A stretch of DNA of 19,270 nt from Akkermansiaceae bacterium UBA2381 (GCA_002344215.1 DDSV01000009.1:31083-50352), one strand, 5' to 3'; positions 5,850 through 13,891 are shown, counted from the first letter of the stretch. Notes: a model not told the origin generated them from the letters alone. Made by a program: numbers and translations.

Positions 5850-8252
5850 ATGGATTTTCACGTAAATTTGGTCGACCTGCGAGTTCTTGACGAGTCCACT
5901 GAAGAGCAGGAAAATTGGTTTCAGGCCCGCATAGTCGAGGGCCGTCAAAAGACCGCGTTGAAGTGGCTCGACTCCACCGGACTTTGGAAAGAGCGGACCG
6001 ACCGCCGCAGCAGGACCGTGGCAGCCCGGATGCTGGCGATACTTGGTGACAGTCGAGGGTCGGAGTTGCTTCATATACGGAATTTTCGAGTCTATCCCGA
6101 CGATCCTGTTGCCATGTTTTACGGAGCCTTTTCCTTGATGCGGCGTTTTGGAGAGCTGACGGCATTGGAGAGTATCAACGAATTCCTGGGAAGATCCGGA
6201 AGTCGGCCGGACGAGGAGAGTGCTTTCGGGAATTTGTGGGCCTTCAAGGGTGTACTGGAGGCACGATTCAGGGACTTTTCGCGTGCCTATCAAAGTATTG
6301 CCAAAGCAAGAGAGTTGGATCCGGGGGACACTTGGAATGCGATCCAGCGATCACGAACGTTGTTGCTGGAGGACCGTCCAGAGGAGGCGTTGGAGGAATC
6401 GCTCCAGTCTCTCGAAAAAACACCGAATTACTGGGCGGTCATTTCGGATGTGGCTGATTCCTATTGGGCGCACAACCGCGACGCTGAGGCGTTTGCTCTA
6501 TTGGAACGGGGGTTGCGGGACAACGAGGGACCCGGAGCGGCTCAGCAGTTGATCCATTGCTACGACGAAGTCGAGGAATACGAAAAGGGTCTTGGCATGT
6601 TGGAGGAGTATGAGCGCCGAGTTTCAGAAGCGGACAGCAATACGAAAAAGTGGATCGAGGCCTATCGGGCATCGTTTCTTTATCAGCTTGGTCGAGGAGA
6701 GGAAATGGTGCGCCACGCGGAGGCGTCGGAGCGGGAATTCTACAAGAAGATCGCCACGCGGGTCAGTTCGGGTAAATTCGCCAAAGGGAAACGTCTGCGT
6801 CTGCAGGTTCCCTTCATCAGGCAGAACGCGCTGACATGTGCGCCCGCGACCTTGACCGCCCTCTCCCAGTTTTTCGGCAAGTCGGCGGATCATTTAGAAG
6901 TTGCCGAGGAGATCTGCTACGATGGAACATCCGATTATAAGGAGCGGTTGTGGGCAGAGCAGCAGGGTTGGCACGTTCGGGTATTCCGGGCGGATTGGGA
7001 TGTTACACGGAAGTTGATCGACAATGGTTTCCCCTTTGCCCTCGCCACTGTTGAGCCTACATCCGCCCATCTCCAAGCAGTGGTGGGGTATGACTCCAGG
7101 GCCGGAACAATTATCATCCGCGACCCCGGGCACAGGCACTACGCGGAGTCGATAGCTAAACATTTCTTTAAGAAATACGCCGATAGCGGTCCTCGAGGAA
7201 TGGTTATGGTGCCGATGGAGCGAAAGACCGATCTGGAGCAAATTAAGCTTCCTGAATCGGACGAATACGATCTCATTCACGAAATAAACGTTCAGTTGGA
7301 CAAGCACGACCGCACTGCTGCGGTCGCTGCGCTGGAGAGATTGCGGACGATCGACCCTGGGGGAAGGATCTCGGATCAAGGAGCGTTGAGCCTCTCCATC
7401 TATGATAGCGACAACGCTTCCGGTCTGCTCGTAGCGGAGCGGATGTTGGAGCGTTTCCCGAAGTCGATCCGCTGCGAATATGCTCTTTATTGCCGTCGTT
7501 ACACACGCATGAGCCGGGAAGAGCGGCTGGAGTTTTTGCGTGAGAGAACAATTAAAAAATCGGCTTTCACTCTTTATTTCAAGGAGTATGCGGAGATGCT
7601 TGCCGAGGACGCAAGACTGATGGAGGAGGCCCGCTATCAGTTCCGGAGGGCCATCCGCTTCCGGAGGCTTGACGCTGAAGTCTATTACGGATATGCCGGC
7701 GCGTTGTGGAGTGAGAGGGAATTTGATCGTGCGGCGGAAATTTATCGTATTGCCTTCTGTTTGGCGGAACGGAATGAGCGGTATGCCGATGCCTATTTCA
7801 CCGCTTGTCGGTGGATTCGCCAGACTGAGGATGGAATTTCGATATTGCGGCGGCGTTTCGAGAGGTTTGGATCCAGTTCGGGTAATCCGGCCATCACATT
7901 GGCGGACGCTTTGCGAAGTGTGGACCGGGACGCAGAGGTGGCCGAGCTTTTGGAAGAAGCATTGAAGCGAGCGCCGGAAGACGGAATCTTGATCTCCTAC
8001 GCGGCGAAATTTTTCGCTGCAACGAGACGCCACGAACGGGCAGAGGCTCTTGTCGAGCACGCAAAGGGTAGAATCAGCGAGGTCACACGGTTGCGGATTC
8101 TAGCGAGCGTCGCGAATCTCGATTCGAAACCGTCGGAGGCTTTAGAATACTGGGGTCAGATATTAGTTTCGGAGCCATCTGGCGATGGACGCCCACCGTG
8201 CGATTGCATCGTTGCTTCACAGGATCACTGGATCCGACTGGGAATCTGTTGA
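5850..8252 (+). CDS. TPR protein with internal C39-like cysteine peptidase domain (probable N-terminal part of a frameshifted giant gene)
   Basis: The 800-residue frame has no signal peptide or membrane segment and is probably cytoplasmic. Helical TPR-like repeats fill about 85-300 (AYQSIAKARELDPGD and PEEALEESLQSLEKTPN are typical) and resume from about 480. Between them, about 316-455, is a C39-like papain-fold domain: VPFIRQ with Gln325, Cys330 in LTCAPAT (CAP instead of the usual CGP), His407 in SAHLQAVVGYD and Asp425 in IIRDPG. The Gln-Cys-His-Asp set is complete, so peptidase activity is plausible. C39 enzymes classically cleave double-glycine leaders, but no ABC-exporter domain is attached and no leader-peptide gene is seen. 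The substrate is unknown. The last 24 residues after Pro776 do not look like TPR; a frame change near 8178 would continue into the next frame. The start ATG at 5850 has no Shine-Dalgarno. Sample GC is below that of the flanks. Confidence 0.85.
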   Translation: MDFHVNLVDLRVLDESTEEQENWFQARIVEGRQKTALKWLDSTGLWKERTDRRSRTVAARMLAILGDSRGSELLHIRNFRVYPDDPVAMFYGAFSLMRRFGELTALESINEFLGRSGSRPDEESAFGNLWAFKGVLEARFRDFSRAYQSIAKARELDPGDTWNAIQRSRTLLLEDRPEEALEESLQSLEKTPNYWAVISDVADSYWAHNRDAEAFALLERGLRDNEGPGAAQQLIHCYDEVEEYEKGLGMLEEYERRVSEADSNTKKWIEAYRASFLYQLGRGEEMVRHAEASEREFYKKIATRVSSGKFAKGKRLRLQVPFIRQNALTCAPATLTALSQFFGKSADHLEVAEEICYDGTSDYKERLWAEQQGWHVRVFRADWDVTRKLIDNGFPFALATVEPTSAHLQAVVGYDSRAGTIIIRDPGHRHYAESIAKHFFKKYADSGPRGMVMVPMERKTDLEQIKLPESDEYDLIHEINVQLDKHDRTAAVAALERLRTIDPGGRISDQGALSLSIYDSDNASGLLVAERMLERFPKSIRCEYALYCRRYTRMSREERLEFLRERTIKKSAFTLYFKEYAEMLAEDARLMEEARYQFRRAIRFRRLDAEVYYGYAGALWSEREFDRAAEIYRIAFCLAERNERYADAYFTACRWIRQTEDGISILRRRFERFGSSSGNPAITLADALRSVDRDAEVAELLEEALKRAPEDGILISYAAKFFAATRRHERAEALVEHAKGRISEVTRLRILASVANLDSKPSEALEYWGQILVSEPSGDGRPPCDCIVASQDHWIRLGIC
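8164..8187 (+). other. Frameshift junction between the two TPR frames
   Basis: Frame 1 (that of the downstream gene) is closed by TAG at 8164-8166, while the upstream frame reads through and loses TPR character after Pro776 (codon 8175-8177). Removing one base in about 8175-8181 would turn EPSGD into EPLAMDAHRAIASLL, a natural TPR continuation directly in frame with the downstream protein. There is no homopolymer run here of the type that usually causes sequencing indels, and no classic slippery heptamer or RF2-type site is seen. It could be a real mutation, a base-call error or unusual recoding. Confidence 0.7.
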
Positions 8253-10893
8253 GCATCTTAGGCAAGCATGTGAAAAGCATGCCTATTATGTCCCTCTTCA
8301 TGAATGCCTGGTGGGTTGGCTCAGAGACCGTGGCCCGGGTGCGGCGGAAGTTTCACTCCGTAATCTTGTCGAGAAACACCCCTCCAACGCCTGGGGGTGG
8401 CGTGAATTGGCTCTAGATCTGGGGCAGCAACTTCGCTTTGACGAAGCGCAGGAAGCAGTTGGAAAGTCCATCGAACTATGCCCGAGGTTGTCCTGGAGTT
8501 TTAGCATTCGGGGAGTGTTATTCGAAGACGCCCGTGAATTCGCGGAGGCGCGTCGAAACTACCGCGAAGCTCTCTTGCTCGACGTCGAAAACACCAGTGC
8601 GCTGGAGGGAATAGTCCGCGTTTGCAATGGCATTGTCGAGAAGCTGGAGGCATTCGCCTTCATTGAAGAACAAATGAAGGAGCAAGTTCTGTTCGGGGAG
8701 GCGCTGCATACCTATCGAAGTATTGCGTTCTCGGTTTTGGAACCGGAAGAGCTGTTAGAGTCTCTAAAGAGAGCCAACGAAGCGCGCCCCGATCTGTGGG
8801 AGACTTGGAGTGTTTTGACGGACCAGTATCTCGCGATGGGGCTGATGGACGAAGCGGAGGAATGCGCTACCGAGCAAAGCAAACGATTTCCTGTCATGCC
8901 GAGGTCATGGCTCAATCTGGCTGAAGTGCTGAAACACCGAGGCGAGCGCGATCGGGAAATCGAGGCTTTAAAAGCGTGCCTCACTCTCAATCCGCAATGG
9001 GCGAATCCGATGCGCAGAATGGCTGACGCCTTCGAGGCCCGTGGCGATCATGATGAGGCCGTGGAGATGTTGGAGAGAGCGCTCAAAGAGTCCCCGCTTG
9101 AAGCGGCGAGTCACGGGTGCTTGGCTGACCTCCTGTGGAAAATGGGTAAACCGAACGACGCGTTCGAGGTGTTGTTGCGCGGAGTGAGGCTCGATCCGTC
9201 ATATGGCTGGGGTTGGGAAAATCTTGGTGAGTGGGCGAAGCGTCTCGATCGAAAAGACGAAGCGATATTGGAGGGGATCCAGTTAACCGAAAGGCTTCCG
9301 TTGAATTGGGAGTCGTGGCAACGTCTTTCGGACTTACATGGGACGCTCGGTACAAAATCAGAGCGGTTTGAAGTCCTCGAACGGGGACTGAAGCATCTAC
9401 CTCTCTCGCCAGAGCTCCGCGATAATTATGCCTGGCTACTCTGCCAGTCGGGACGCTATCAGGCGGCGCTCGAAGAGTGCAGTGAGGTCCGCTGGCCCGG
9501 AGGTTCCCGGCCCCGGAGTCTGGCTGGTCGGGAAGCTTGGATCGAACGCCAGAGAGACCGGAAGGACGTTGCGATCGAAAAAATGGAACGGACTGTGTCG
9601 AGCCATCCTGATTATTATTGGGCGCACGAATGTCTCGTCGATTGGTATATCGAGAGGGATGAGTTTGGAAAAGCGGAAAAATCCGCTCGACAACTCATCC
9701 GTCTTGCACCGACGGCACCCCAACCGCACGGCATTCTTGCGGATCTTCTCGCCAGACAGAACAAGCATGCCGAATCGAGAGAAGAGCTTGAACGTGCATT
9801 CGCTCTGTCCAATGACTATTTCTACGCCGGTTATCAACTTGTCCGAATCGATTTGGAAGCGAAAGATTTTCCGTCCGCTGATAAGACTTTGAAGATCCTA
9901 GAGTTCAATCATCCCGGAGCCGCTTCATGCTACGAACTTCGTTGTCGGTTGGAAGCAGGGCGAAGAAATAAGGAAGAGGCGCTGGCAGCCCTTTACGAAC
10001 TTTGCAGGACGCCGGAAGTGGCGGCAGCCAGTCTTGAGCTTGCGGAGAGCGCTCTACAGGCGGTGGGGGATTATGAGCCGGTAGTTGCCGTTTACCGGAA
10101 AGCACTCGATTCTGGCGAGGCCAGGAATCAGAGCGTGATGGAACGTTGGATCAAACGGACTGTGACAGGAAAGCGGATTGGAAAGTCCGTCGAAGCCCTG
10201 CTCTCGATGCGGTTGGAGGAAGGGCTTTACGAAGCCGGTTGGCAGGGATTGATTTACGAACTGGAAAGACTGGGAAAAAGAAGGGCAGCACTCTCCTTAG
10301 CCCGAAAGCACAGGGATGTTTTCCGCGGAAATTCCAGGCTTTGGGCGTCGGTGGCCTACTTGCTCCGGCAGGAAGGCCTGAGGAACGAAATGAGAGAATG
10401 GACCGCTGATTGGAAAGAGCGGGATGGACTTAGACCCTGGATGTTCATCAACATGGCTTTCAACGAATTGATGCTAAACGGTATTGGAGGGGCGGGACCG
10501 CTTCACGTTTTCGCGGCAGTGGAACTGCCAGAAGAACATGACACATGGCAGCACTATGCATGCGCTTCTTACTACGAAGCGTCATGCGGACGTATCGCGG
10601 AGGCGAAGGACCTTCTGTGCAGGGCGGAGTCCGGACCGCTTTCGCAGTATTATTCCGGAATCCTCGGTTTGTCCCGATGTCACATCGCCGCGATTGAGAA
10701 AGGAGAATTCTTCGGTCGGCTTTTTTGCGACGCGATAGGCGTCTACGGAAATTGGGCAAACGATAAAGAGTTCAGGATATATGTCGGCGATCTTCTGTGG
10801 AAGTACTGGAGGCAACTGTTGCGCGACCGAGACAGCCGCTTGCTTACCATCCGTGCCATATGGGGATGTTTGATCCACCGGTCAATATTATAG
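8185..10893 (+). CDS. TPR repeat protein, probable C-terminal part of the frameshifted C39-TPR giant
   Basis: The 902-residue frame opens with an ATG inside the preceding gene (68-base overlap, frame +1). TPR units run from about 30 to 640 and many carry tryptophans at the start of helix A (WGWREL, WGWENL, WESWQRL, WAHECL). Examples include DEAVEMLERALKESP and FGKAEKSARQLIRLAP. The final 200 residues or so (from about residue 700) stay helix-rich but diverge and show no enzyme motif. No signal peptide is visible. TPR arrays bind proteins, so a scaffold that presents substrates to the C39 domain of the upstream part is inferred. An independent start at 8185 by translational coupling is possible, but the absence of a Shine-Dalgarno and the smooth TPR join favour one broken gene. 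Sample lines are 47-55% GC. Confidence 0.82.
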   Translation: MDAHRAIASLLHRITGSDWESVEHLRQACEKHAYYVPLHECLVGWLRDRGPGAAEVSLRNLVEKHPSNAWGWRELALDLGQQLRFDEAQEAVGKSIELCPRLSWSFSIRGVLFEDAREFAEARRNYREALLLDVENTSALEGIVRVCNGIVEKLEAFAFIEEQMKEQVLFGEALHTYRSIAFSVLEPEELLESLKRANEARPDLWETWSVLTDQYLAMGLMDEAEECATEQSKRFPVMPRSWLNLAEVLKHRGERDREIEALKACLTLNPQWANPMRRMADAFEARGDHDEAVEMLERALKESPLEAASHGCLADLLWKMGKPNDAFEVLLRGVRLDPSYGWGWENLGEWAKRLDRKDEAILEGIQLTERLPLNWESWQRLSDLHGTLGTKSERFEVLERGLKHLPLSPELRDNYAWLLCQSGRYQAALEECSEVRWPGGSRPRSLAGREAWIERQRDRKDVAIEKMERTVSSHPDYYWAHECLVDWYIERDEFGKAEKSARQLIRLAPTAPQPHGILADLLARQNKHAESREELERAFALSNDYFYAGYQLVRIDLEAKDFPSADKTLKILEFNHPGAASCYELRCRLEAGRRNKEEALAALYELCRTPEVAAASLELAESALQAVGDYEPVVAVYRKALDSGEARNQSVMERWIKRTVTGKRIGKSVEALLSMRLEEGLYEAGWQGLIYELERLGKRRAALSLARKHRDVFRGNSRLWASVAYLLRQEGLRNEMREWTADWKERDGLRPWMFINMAFNELMLNGIGGAGPLHVFAAVELPEEHDTWQHYACASYYEASCGRIAEAKDLLCRAESGPLSQYYSGILGLSRCHIAAIEKGEFFGRLFCDAIGVYGNWANDKEFRIYVGDLLWKYWRQLLRDRDSRLLTIRAIWGCLIHRSIL

Positions 10894-10917
10894 TTGAAGG
10901 AGCCGGACTCCGCCGCC

Positions 10918-10945
10918 TTGAGTCGTTCTCTGAACGTGGTAGACT
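10918..10945 (+). promoter_or_regulatory. Candidate promoter for mnmA
   Basis: TTGAGT (10918-10923) and TAGACT (10940-10945) are separated by 16 bases, a loose sigma-70-type match 95 bases before the mnmA start. The rest of the 146-base spacer 10894-11039 shows no gene and no clear terminator for the TPR block. Confidence 0.25.
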
Positions 10946-11039
10946 GATCCACGCAACCCTGTTGAATGGCTGAGTCCTGATGGGTTTTCTCCCTGTGATA
11001 AGGACCTGAAATTTCTCCTTCCCGATGTAAGCTGCGCGA

Positions 11040-12119
11040 ATGGCAAAGATCCTTGCAGCAATGTCCGGTGGGGTGGACTCCAGTGTCGCGGCGGCTCTGC
11101 TCCTTGAGCAGGGGCACGAGGTCGTTGGGGCCTACATGAAAAACTGGACCAACGAGGAGGGGCTCCCCGGCGACTGTCCGTGGGAGCAGGATATCCGTGA
11201 TGCCAGGGCCGTGTGTGATTTTCTCGGGATGGAGTTCCGCATTCTCAGCCTGACCGAACAATATCGCGACCGGGTCGTCGACTATCTGCTCTCGGGATAT
11301 CGCGAGGGCATCACGCCGAATCCGGATGTGATGTGCAATCGCGAGATGAAGTTCGGAATCTTTCGTGAATTCGCCGCGGACCAGGGCTTTGATCATCTCG
11401 CGACAGGTCACTACGCGAGAATTGAGAATCATCCTGACGGATCAGTGGACATCCTGCGCGGTGCCATCGGGAAAGATCAAAGTTACTTCCTCGCCCTCCT
11501 CGAGCAGGAGCAGATCCAGCCCGCCCTCTTCCCGATCGGGCATTTGCCGAAACCCGAGGTCCGCAAGGAAGCGGAGCGATTCGGTATCCCGGTCGCGGCG
11601 AAAAAAGACAGTCAGGGGATTTGTTTTATCGGCGATATCCGGATGACCGACTTTCTCGCGCACTACATCCCCGACCAGCCGGGGGCGATCGTGAATTTCG
11701 CCGGCGAGCGGGTGGGCGAACATCGCGGGCTCCATCTCCACACTCTCGGGCAGCGGAAAGGGCTCGGCGTTCCCTCCAATACCTTTGGGAAAGCCTATGT
11801 CGTGATCGGGAAGCGACCGGCAACGAACGAACTCGTCGTCGCCTTTGACGAACCCGCGACGCCGGGCCTTTACTCAACGCGCTGCCGGGTCGGGAGCATC
11901 TCCCTGACAAACCGACCTCTCTCCGGCGCGGAAAATCTCCTCGCCCAACCCCGTTATCGTTCCGAAGCGGTGGCGGTTGAAGCCGAGCCCGTCGAAAATG
12001 GAGGAGTGATCCTGACCTTCGCAAAACCCCAGCGCGCCCTCACTCCCGGCCAGATCTGCGCGTTTTACGACGGGGAAAGACTATTAGGAGGCGGAGTCTT
12101 TGAGGAGATCTGCGACTGA
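11040..12119 (+). CDS. mnmA: tRNA-specific 2-thiouridylase MnmA
   Basis: MnmA installs the 2-thio group on U34 of tRNA Lys, Glu and Gln, using ATP and sulfur relayed from a desulfurase. The 359-residue protein has the usual length. The PP-loop SGGVDSS at 9-15 binds ATP. The two catalytic cysteines are present: Cys99 in NPDVMCNREMKF and Cys195 in SQGICFIGD, equivalent to E. coli Cys102 and Cys199. ATGHYAR (121-127), GKDQSYFL and HTLGQRKGLG are further hallmarks, and the C-terminal beta-barrel region ends near FYDGERLLGGG. The start ATG has no obvious Shine-Dalgarno; the encoded start MAKILAAMSGGVDSS fits the family. It converges on the M23 peptidase gene across an octamer repeat array. Ordinary single-copy housekeeping gene. 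Confidence 0.97.
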   Translation: MAKILAAMSGGVDSSVAAALLLEQGHEVVGAYMKNWTNEEGLPGDCPWEQDIRDARAVCDFLGMEFRILSLTEQYRDRVVDYLLSGYREGITPNPDVMCNREMKFGIFREFAADQGFDHLATGHYARIENHPDGSVDILRGAIGKDQSYFLALLEQEQIQPALFPIGHLPKPEVRKEAERFGIPVAAKKDSQGICFIGDIRMTDFLAHYIPDQPGAIVNFAGERVGEHRGLHLHTLGQRKGLGVPSNTFGKAYVVIGKRPATNELVVAFDEPATPGLYSTRCRVGSISLTNRPLSGAENLLAQPRYRSEAVAVEAEPVENGGVILTFAKPQRALTPGQICAFYDGERLLGGGVFEEICD

Positions 12120-12124
12120 TTTTT

Positions 12125-12180
12125 TTTTCAGCGTTTCAGCGTTTCAGCGTTTCAGCGTTTCAGCGTTTCAGCGTTTCAGC
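12125..12180. repeat. Octamer tandem array (gtttcagc x6 plus one variant)
   Basis: A variant unit ttttcagc (12125-12132) is followed by six perfect copies of gtttcagc (12133-12180). The array begins in a nine-T run directly after the mnmA stop and ends 14 bases before the M23 gene's stop, filling the convergent junction. The minus strand reads gctgaaac, so TGA occurs every eight bases in all three minus frames. The plus strand has no stop in the array. Confidence 0.93.
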
Positions 12181-12194
12181 TTTTCCCAATTTCC

Positions 12195-13229
12195 CTAAAA
12201 CGCATCGGTGATCAGTTGCACATACCTCGAACCCGACGGGGTCAGGGTTGCCGCGTCACCGGTGCCGGTGATCCGTTCTACAGTGAGATTCGCGTGATCA
12301 ATCGTTGATGATTTGACCCAGGTCACGACGGGATTAGTGAGGGTCCTTTCGCTTGGCTTCGCGGCGAGCGGAACCCCGGTGGCGGAGAAGGAGAACTCCC
12401 AGCTTTTCGGCGATTTCACCTGATCGAGGTCGCGTCCCAGCCAGGGATACCGCTGGAGAAAGGCCAGGTCACCGCTTTTCGGGACCAGCACTTTGTAATG
12501 CACCTCAGTCGTGGCGGCGAGGAACTCGGGGATGGAGATATTCGGATTGGCGCGGTGGGCTTTCAGGAGCGCGGCGATGTCGAGACCGGTGAGATTAAAG
12601 CCGTTGAAGATTCCGTGGCGATTGGGAGAGGTGAAATGGCGTTCATACCAGCGCTGGAAATGATCACTGAGCAGCATGTTCATCTCGACATGAACGTGGG
12701 CTCGCTCCCGATTGATCCCTTCTCCGGTGTAGCCCATGCGGGCGATCGTCTGCCCGGCCTTGACGGTCGCACCCGGCTCGACCGTGGCGGAACTCAGGTG
12801 AGCGTAGAGGGAAAAGAACGGACCGTCACCCCAGTCATGATGGATCACCACATAGCGGCCGTAGTTGCTCGTGTTCGAGGCGGCGTTGACATACACGACC
12901 GTCCCGTTGGCCATGCTTCTCACCTCGTCAAGCGGCTCACCGGAGGCATCCCTTTTCACGGGGCGAATGTCGATGCCCTCGTGCAGGCGGGTCATAATGA
13001 TACCTGCGGCGGTGCGTTTCTGATTCCGGACAAACCCGTAGGCTCCCCCGGTCCAGGGCTTCGAGATGACACCCTCGAAATTCCGGTCGGTGTACATATA
13101 GAACTGTGACGGATCGGCGGAAAAAATGGCGTCGTTGTCCGTGGGCAGGACGAGTCCCATCGGGGCCGCCTGCAGCAGGGGCTGAAACAGGGCAAAAAAG
13201 GCGAAGAGGAGAACTGGAGTCCGGGGCAT
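12195..13229 (-). CDS. Secreted M23 (LytM-type) metallopeptidase family protein
   Basis: The 344-residue protein starts with a signal peptide (hydrophobic LLFAFFALFQPLL, cleavage likely near residues 21-23), so it acts in the periplasm or outside the cell. The LytM domain spans about 75-190 with the full zinc set: His83 and Asp87 in HEGIDIRP, YAHLS with His144, and His178-x-His180 in HVHVEM. Such enzymes cut peptide crosslinks in peptidoglycan, and since all ligands are present it is probably active. The last 110 residues or so match nothing I recognise. It lies 61 bases downstream of the small secreted protein gene on the same strand, possibly co-transcribed, although a hairpin lies between. 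No Shine-Dalgarno precedes the ATG. Confidence 0.92.
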   Translation of the reverse strand: MPRTPVLLFAFFALFQPLLQAAPMGLVLPTDNDAIFSADPSQFYMYTDRNFEGVISKPWTGGAYGFVRNQKRTAAGIIMTRLHEGIDIRPVKRDASGEPLDEVRSMANGTVVYVNAASNTSNYGRYVVIHHDWGDGPFFSLYAHLSSATVEPGATVKAGQTIARMGYTGEGINRERAHVHVEMNMLLSDHFQRWYERHFTSPNRHGIFNGFNLTGLDIAALLKAHRANPNISIPEFLAATTEVHYKVLVPKSGDLAFLQRYPWLGRDLDQVKSPKSWEFSFSATGVPLAAKPSERTLTNPVVTWVKSSTIDHANLTVERITGTGDAATLTPSGSRYVQLITDAF

Positions 13230-13258
13230 GGCGGGCGGGGGGGCGAATAAAGCTCCCG

Positions 13259-13282
13259 AATAGTAAGCACAGCTTAACTATT
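13259..13282 (-). terminator. Bulged hairpin between the two secreted-protein genes
   Basis: AATAGT-AAGC (13259-13268) pairs with GCTT-A-ACTATT (13272-13282) around an ACA loop, with one bulged A. On the minus strand it follows the stop of the 170-residue gene (13291) and precedes the M23 start. No T-run follows on that strand, so it may be a weak terminator or attenuator. Confidence 0.3.
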
Positions 13283-13290
13283 TTGCCAGC

Positions 13291-13803
13291 TCACCTTTGC
13301 GGCATCTCAGTTGCCGGCTTGTTCTTCGGCTTGAAATCGTCGACGTGGGGAAACTCCTTTTGAAACTTCTCGAGATGGGACTGGGTCAGGCCGCTCCAGA
13401 TGACAACGACACCGTCGTCAATGGGCCGGTCGATCAGGACAGCCTGAATCGGCGCGTCAGCAGCGCGGATTCCGAGGAGTTTTCCCTGGTTGGTGAGGGT
13501 GACGCCTTTGAGTTCCTGAGCCGCGTGCTCCTTGAATTTGAAGGCCGCTCCGAAGGAAATTCCGTCAGCGGCAGTGAAGGGGTAGAACCAGGAGACGTCG
13601 TTGTCGGTGAAGGTCGGGATCTTGCTGAAGATGTATTGGCGGCTCTCCTGGCCCAGTTTGACGGGCACGTTGAATTTAGGGTTGTCCTTTTCGTCCCCCT
13701 CGAGGTGAAAGGTGACGGCGTAAATCCTCGACGGCTTGCCCCCGGCCTGGCACCACACGGCGACGGCGAGAAGGCTGAGGATCAGGAGGAGACGGGGGAT
13801 CAT
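13291..13803 (-). CDS. Small secreted protein, possibly SecDF P1-head-like fold
   Basis: The 170-residue protein has a clear signal peptide (LLLILSLLAVAVW, likely cleaved after CQA at 18-20). The mature part is about 150 residues and the tail is basic and proline-containing. The segment about 85-150 resembles the P1-head domain of SecD/SecDF: a residue run like FKFKEHAAQELKG, then GKLLGIRAADAPIQAVLIDRPIDDGVVVIWSGLT, comparable in order to the 'vGkrlAIvlDgkv.sAPvi.epI.gg.a.Isgg.t' pattern. I infer a similar fold, not translocase function, because no membrane segments follow. It shares its strand with the M23 gene. The start ATG at 13801-13803 may be leaderless, as the best promoter ends six bases upstream. 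Confidence 0.75.
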   Translation of the reverse strand: MIPRLLLILSLLAVAVWCQAGGKPSRIYAVTFHLEGDEKDNPKFNVPVKLGQESRQYIFSKIPTFTDNDVSWFYPFTAADGISFGAAFKFKEHAAQELKGVTLTNQGKLLGIRAADAPIQAVLIDRPIDDGVVVIWSGLTQSHLEKFQKEFPHVDDFKPKNKPATEMPQR

Positions 13804-13809
13804 TTTGCT

Positions 13810-13839
13810 AAGATAACGGGGGAAAGGGGGTCATGGCAA
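13810..13839 (-). promoter_or_regulatory. Candidate promoter of the small secreted protein gene
   Basis: On the minus strand TTGCCA (13834-13839) and TATCTT (13810-13815) are 18 bases apart. The -10-like box ends six bases before the ATG, so transcription would begin at about the start codon, giving a leaderless mRNA. Confidence 0.35.
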
Positions 13840-13891
13840 GTCGCGTTGGTGCCCCGGAGGCGGTTCGGTGCCGAAAAAGGGTTTTTTTTCG

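Noticed and set aside
5700..6293. Minus-strand open frame of 197 codons spanning the spacer and the C39-TPR start
   Set aside because: It has irregular composition and no recognisable motif, and mostly overlaps real coding sequence.
6894..8060. Minus-strand open frame of 388 codons opposite the C39-TPR gene
   Set aside because: It overlaps the C39 and TPR coding region entirely and has no domain-like pattern.
3954..10893. ABC ATPase and C39 domain as a bacteriocin export system
   Set aside because: The ATPase is a duplicated sugar-importer type without membrane segments, and no double-glycine leader peptide gene is visible.
5470..10927. cttgagt near 5470 and 10917 as direct repeats bounding the possible insertion
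   Set aside because: Only seven bases match exactly, which is expected by chance; no integrase or attachment site supports it.
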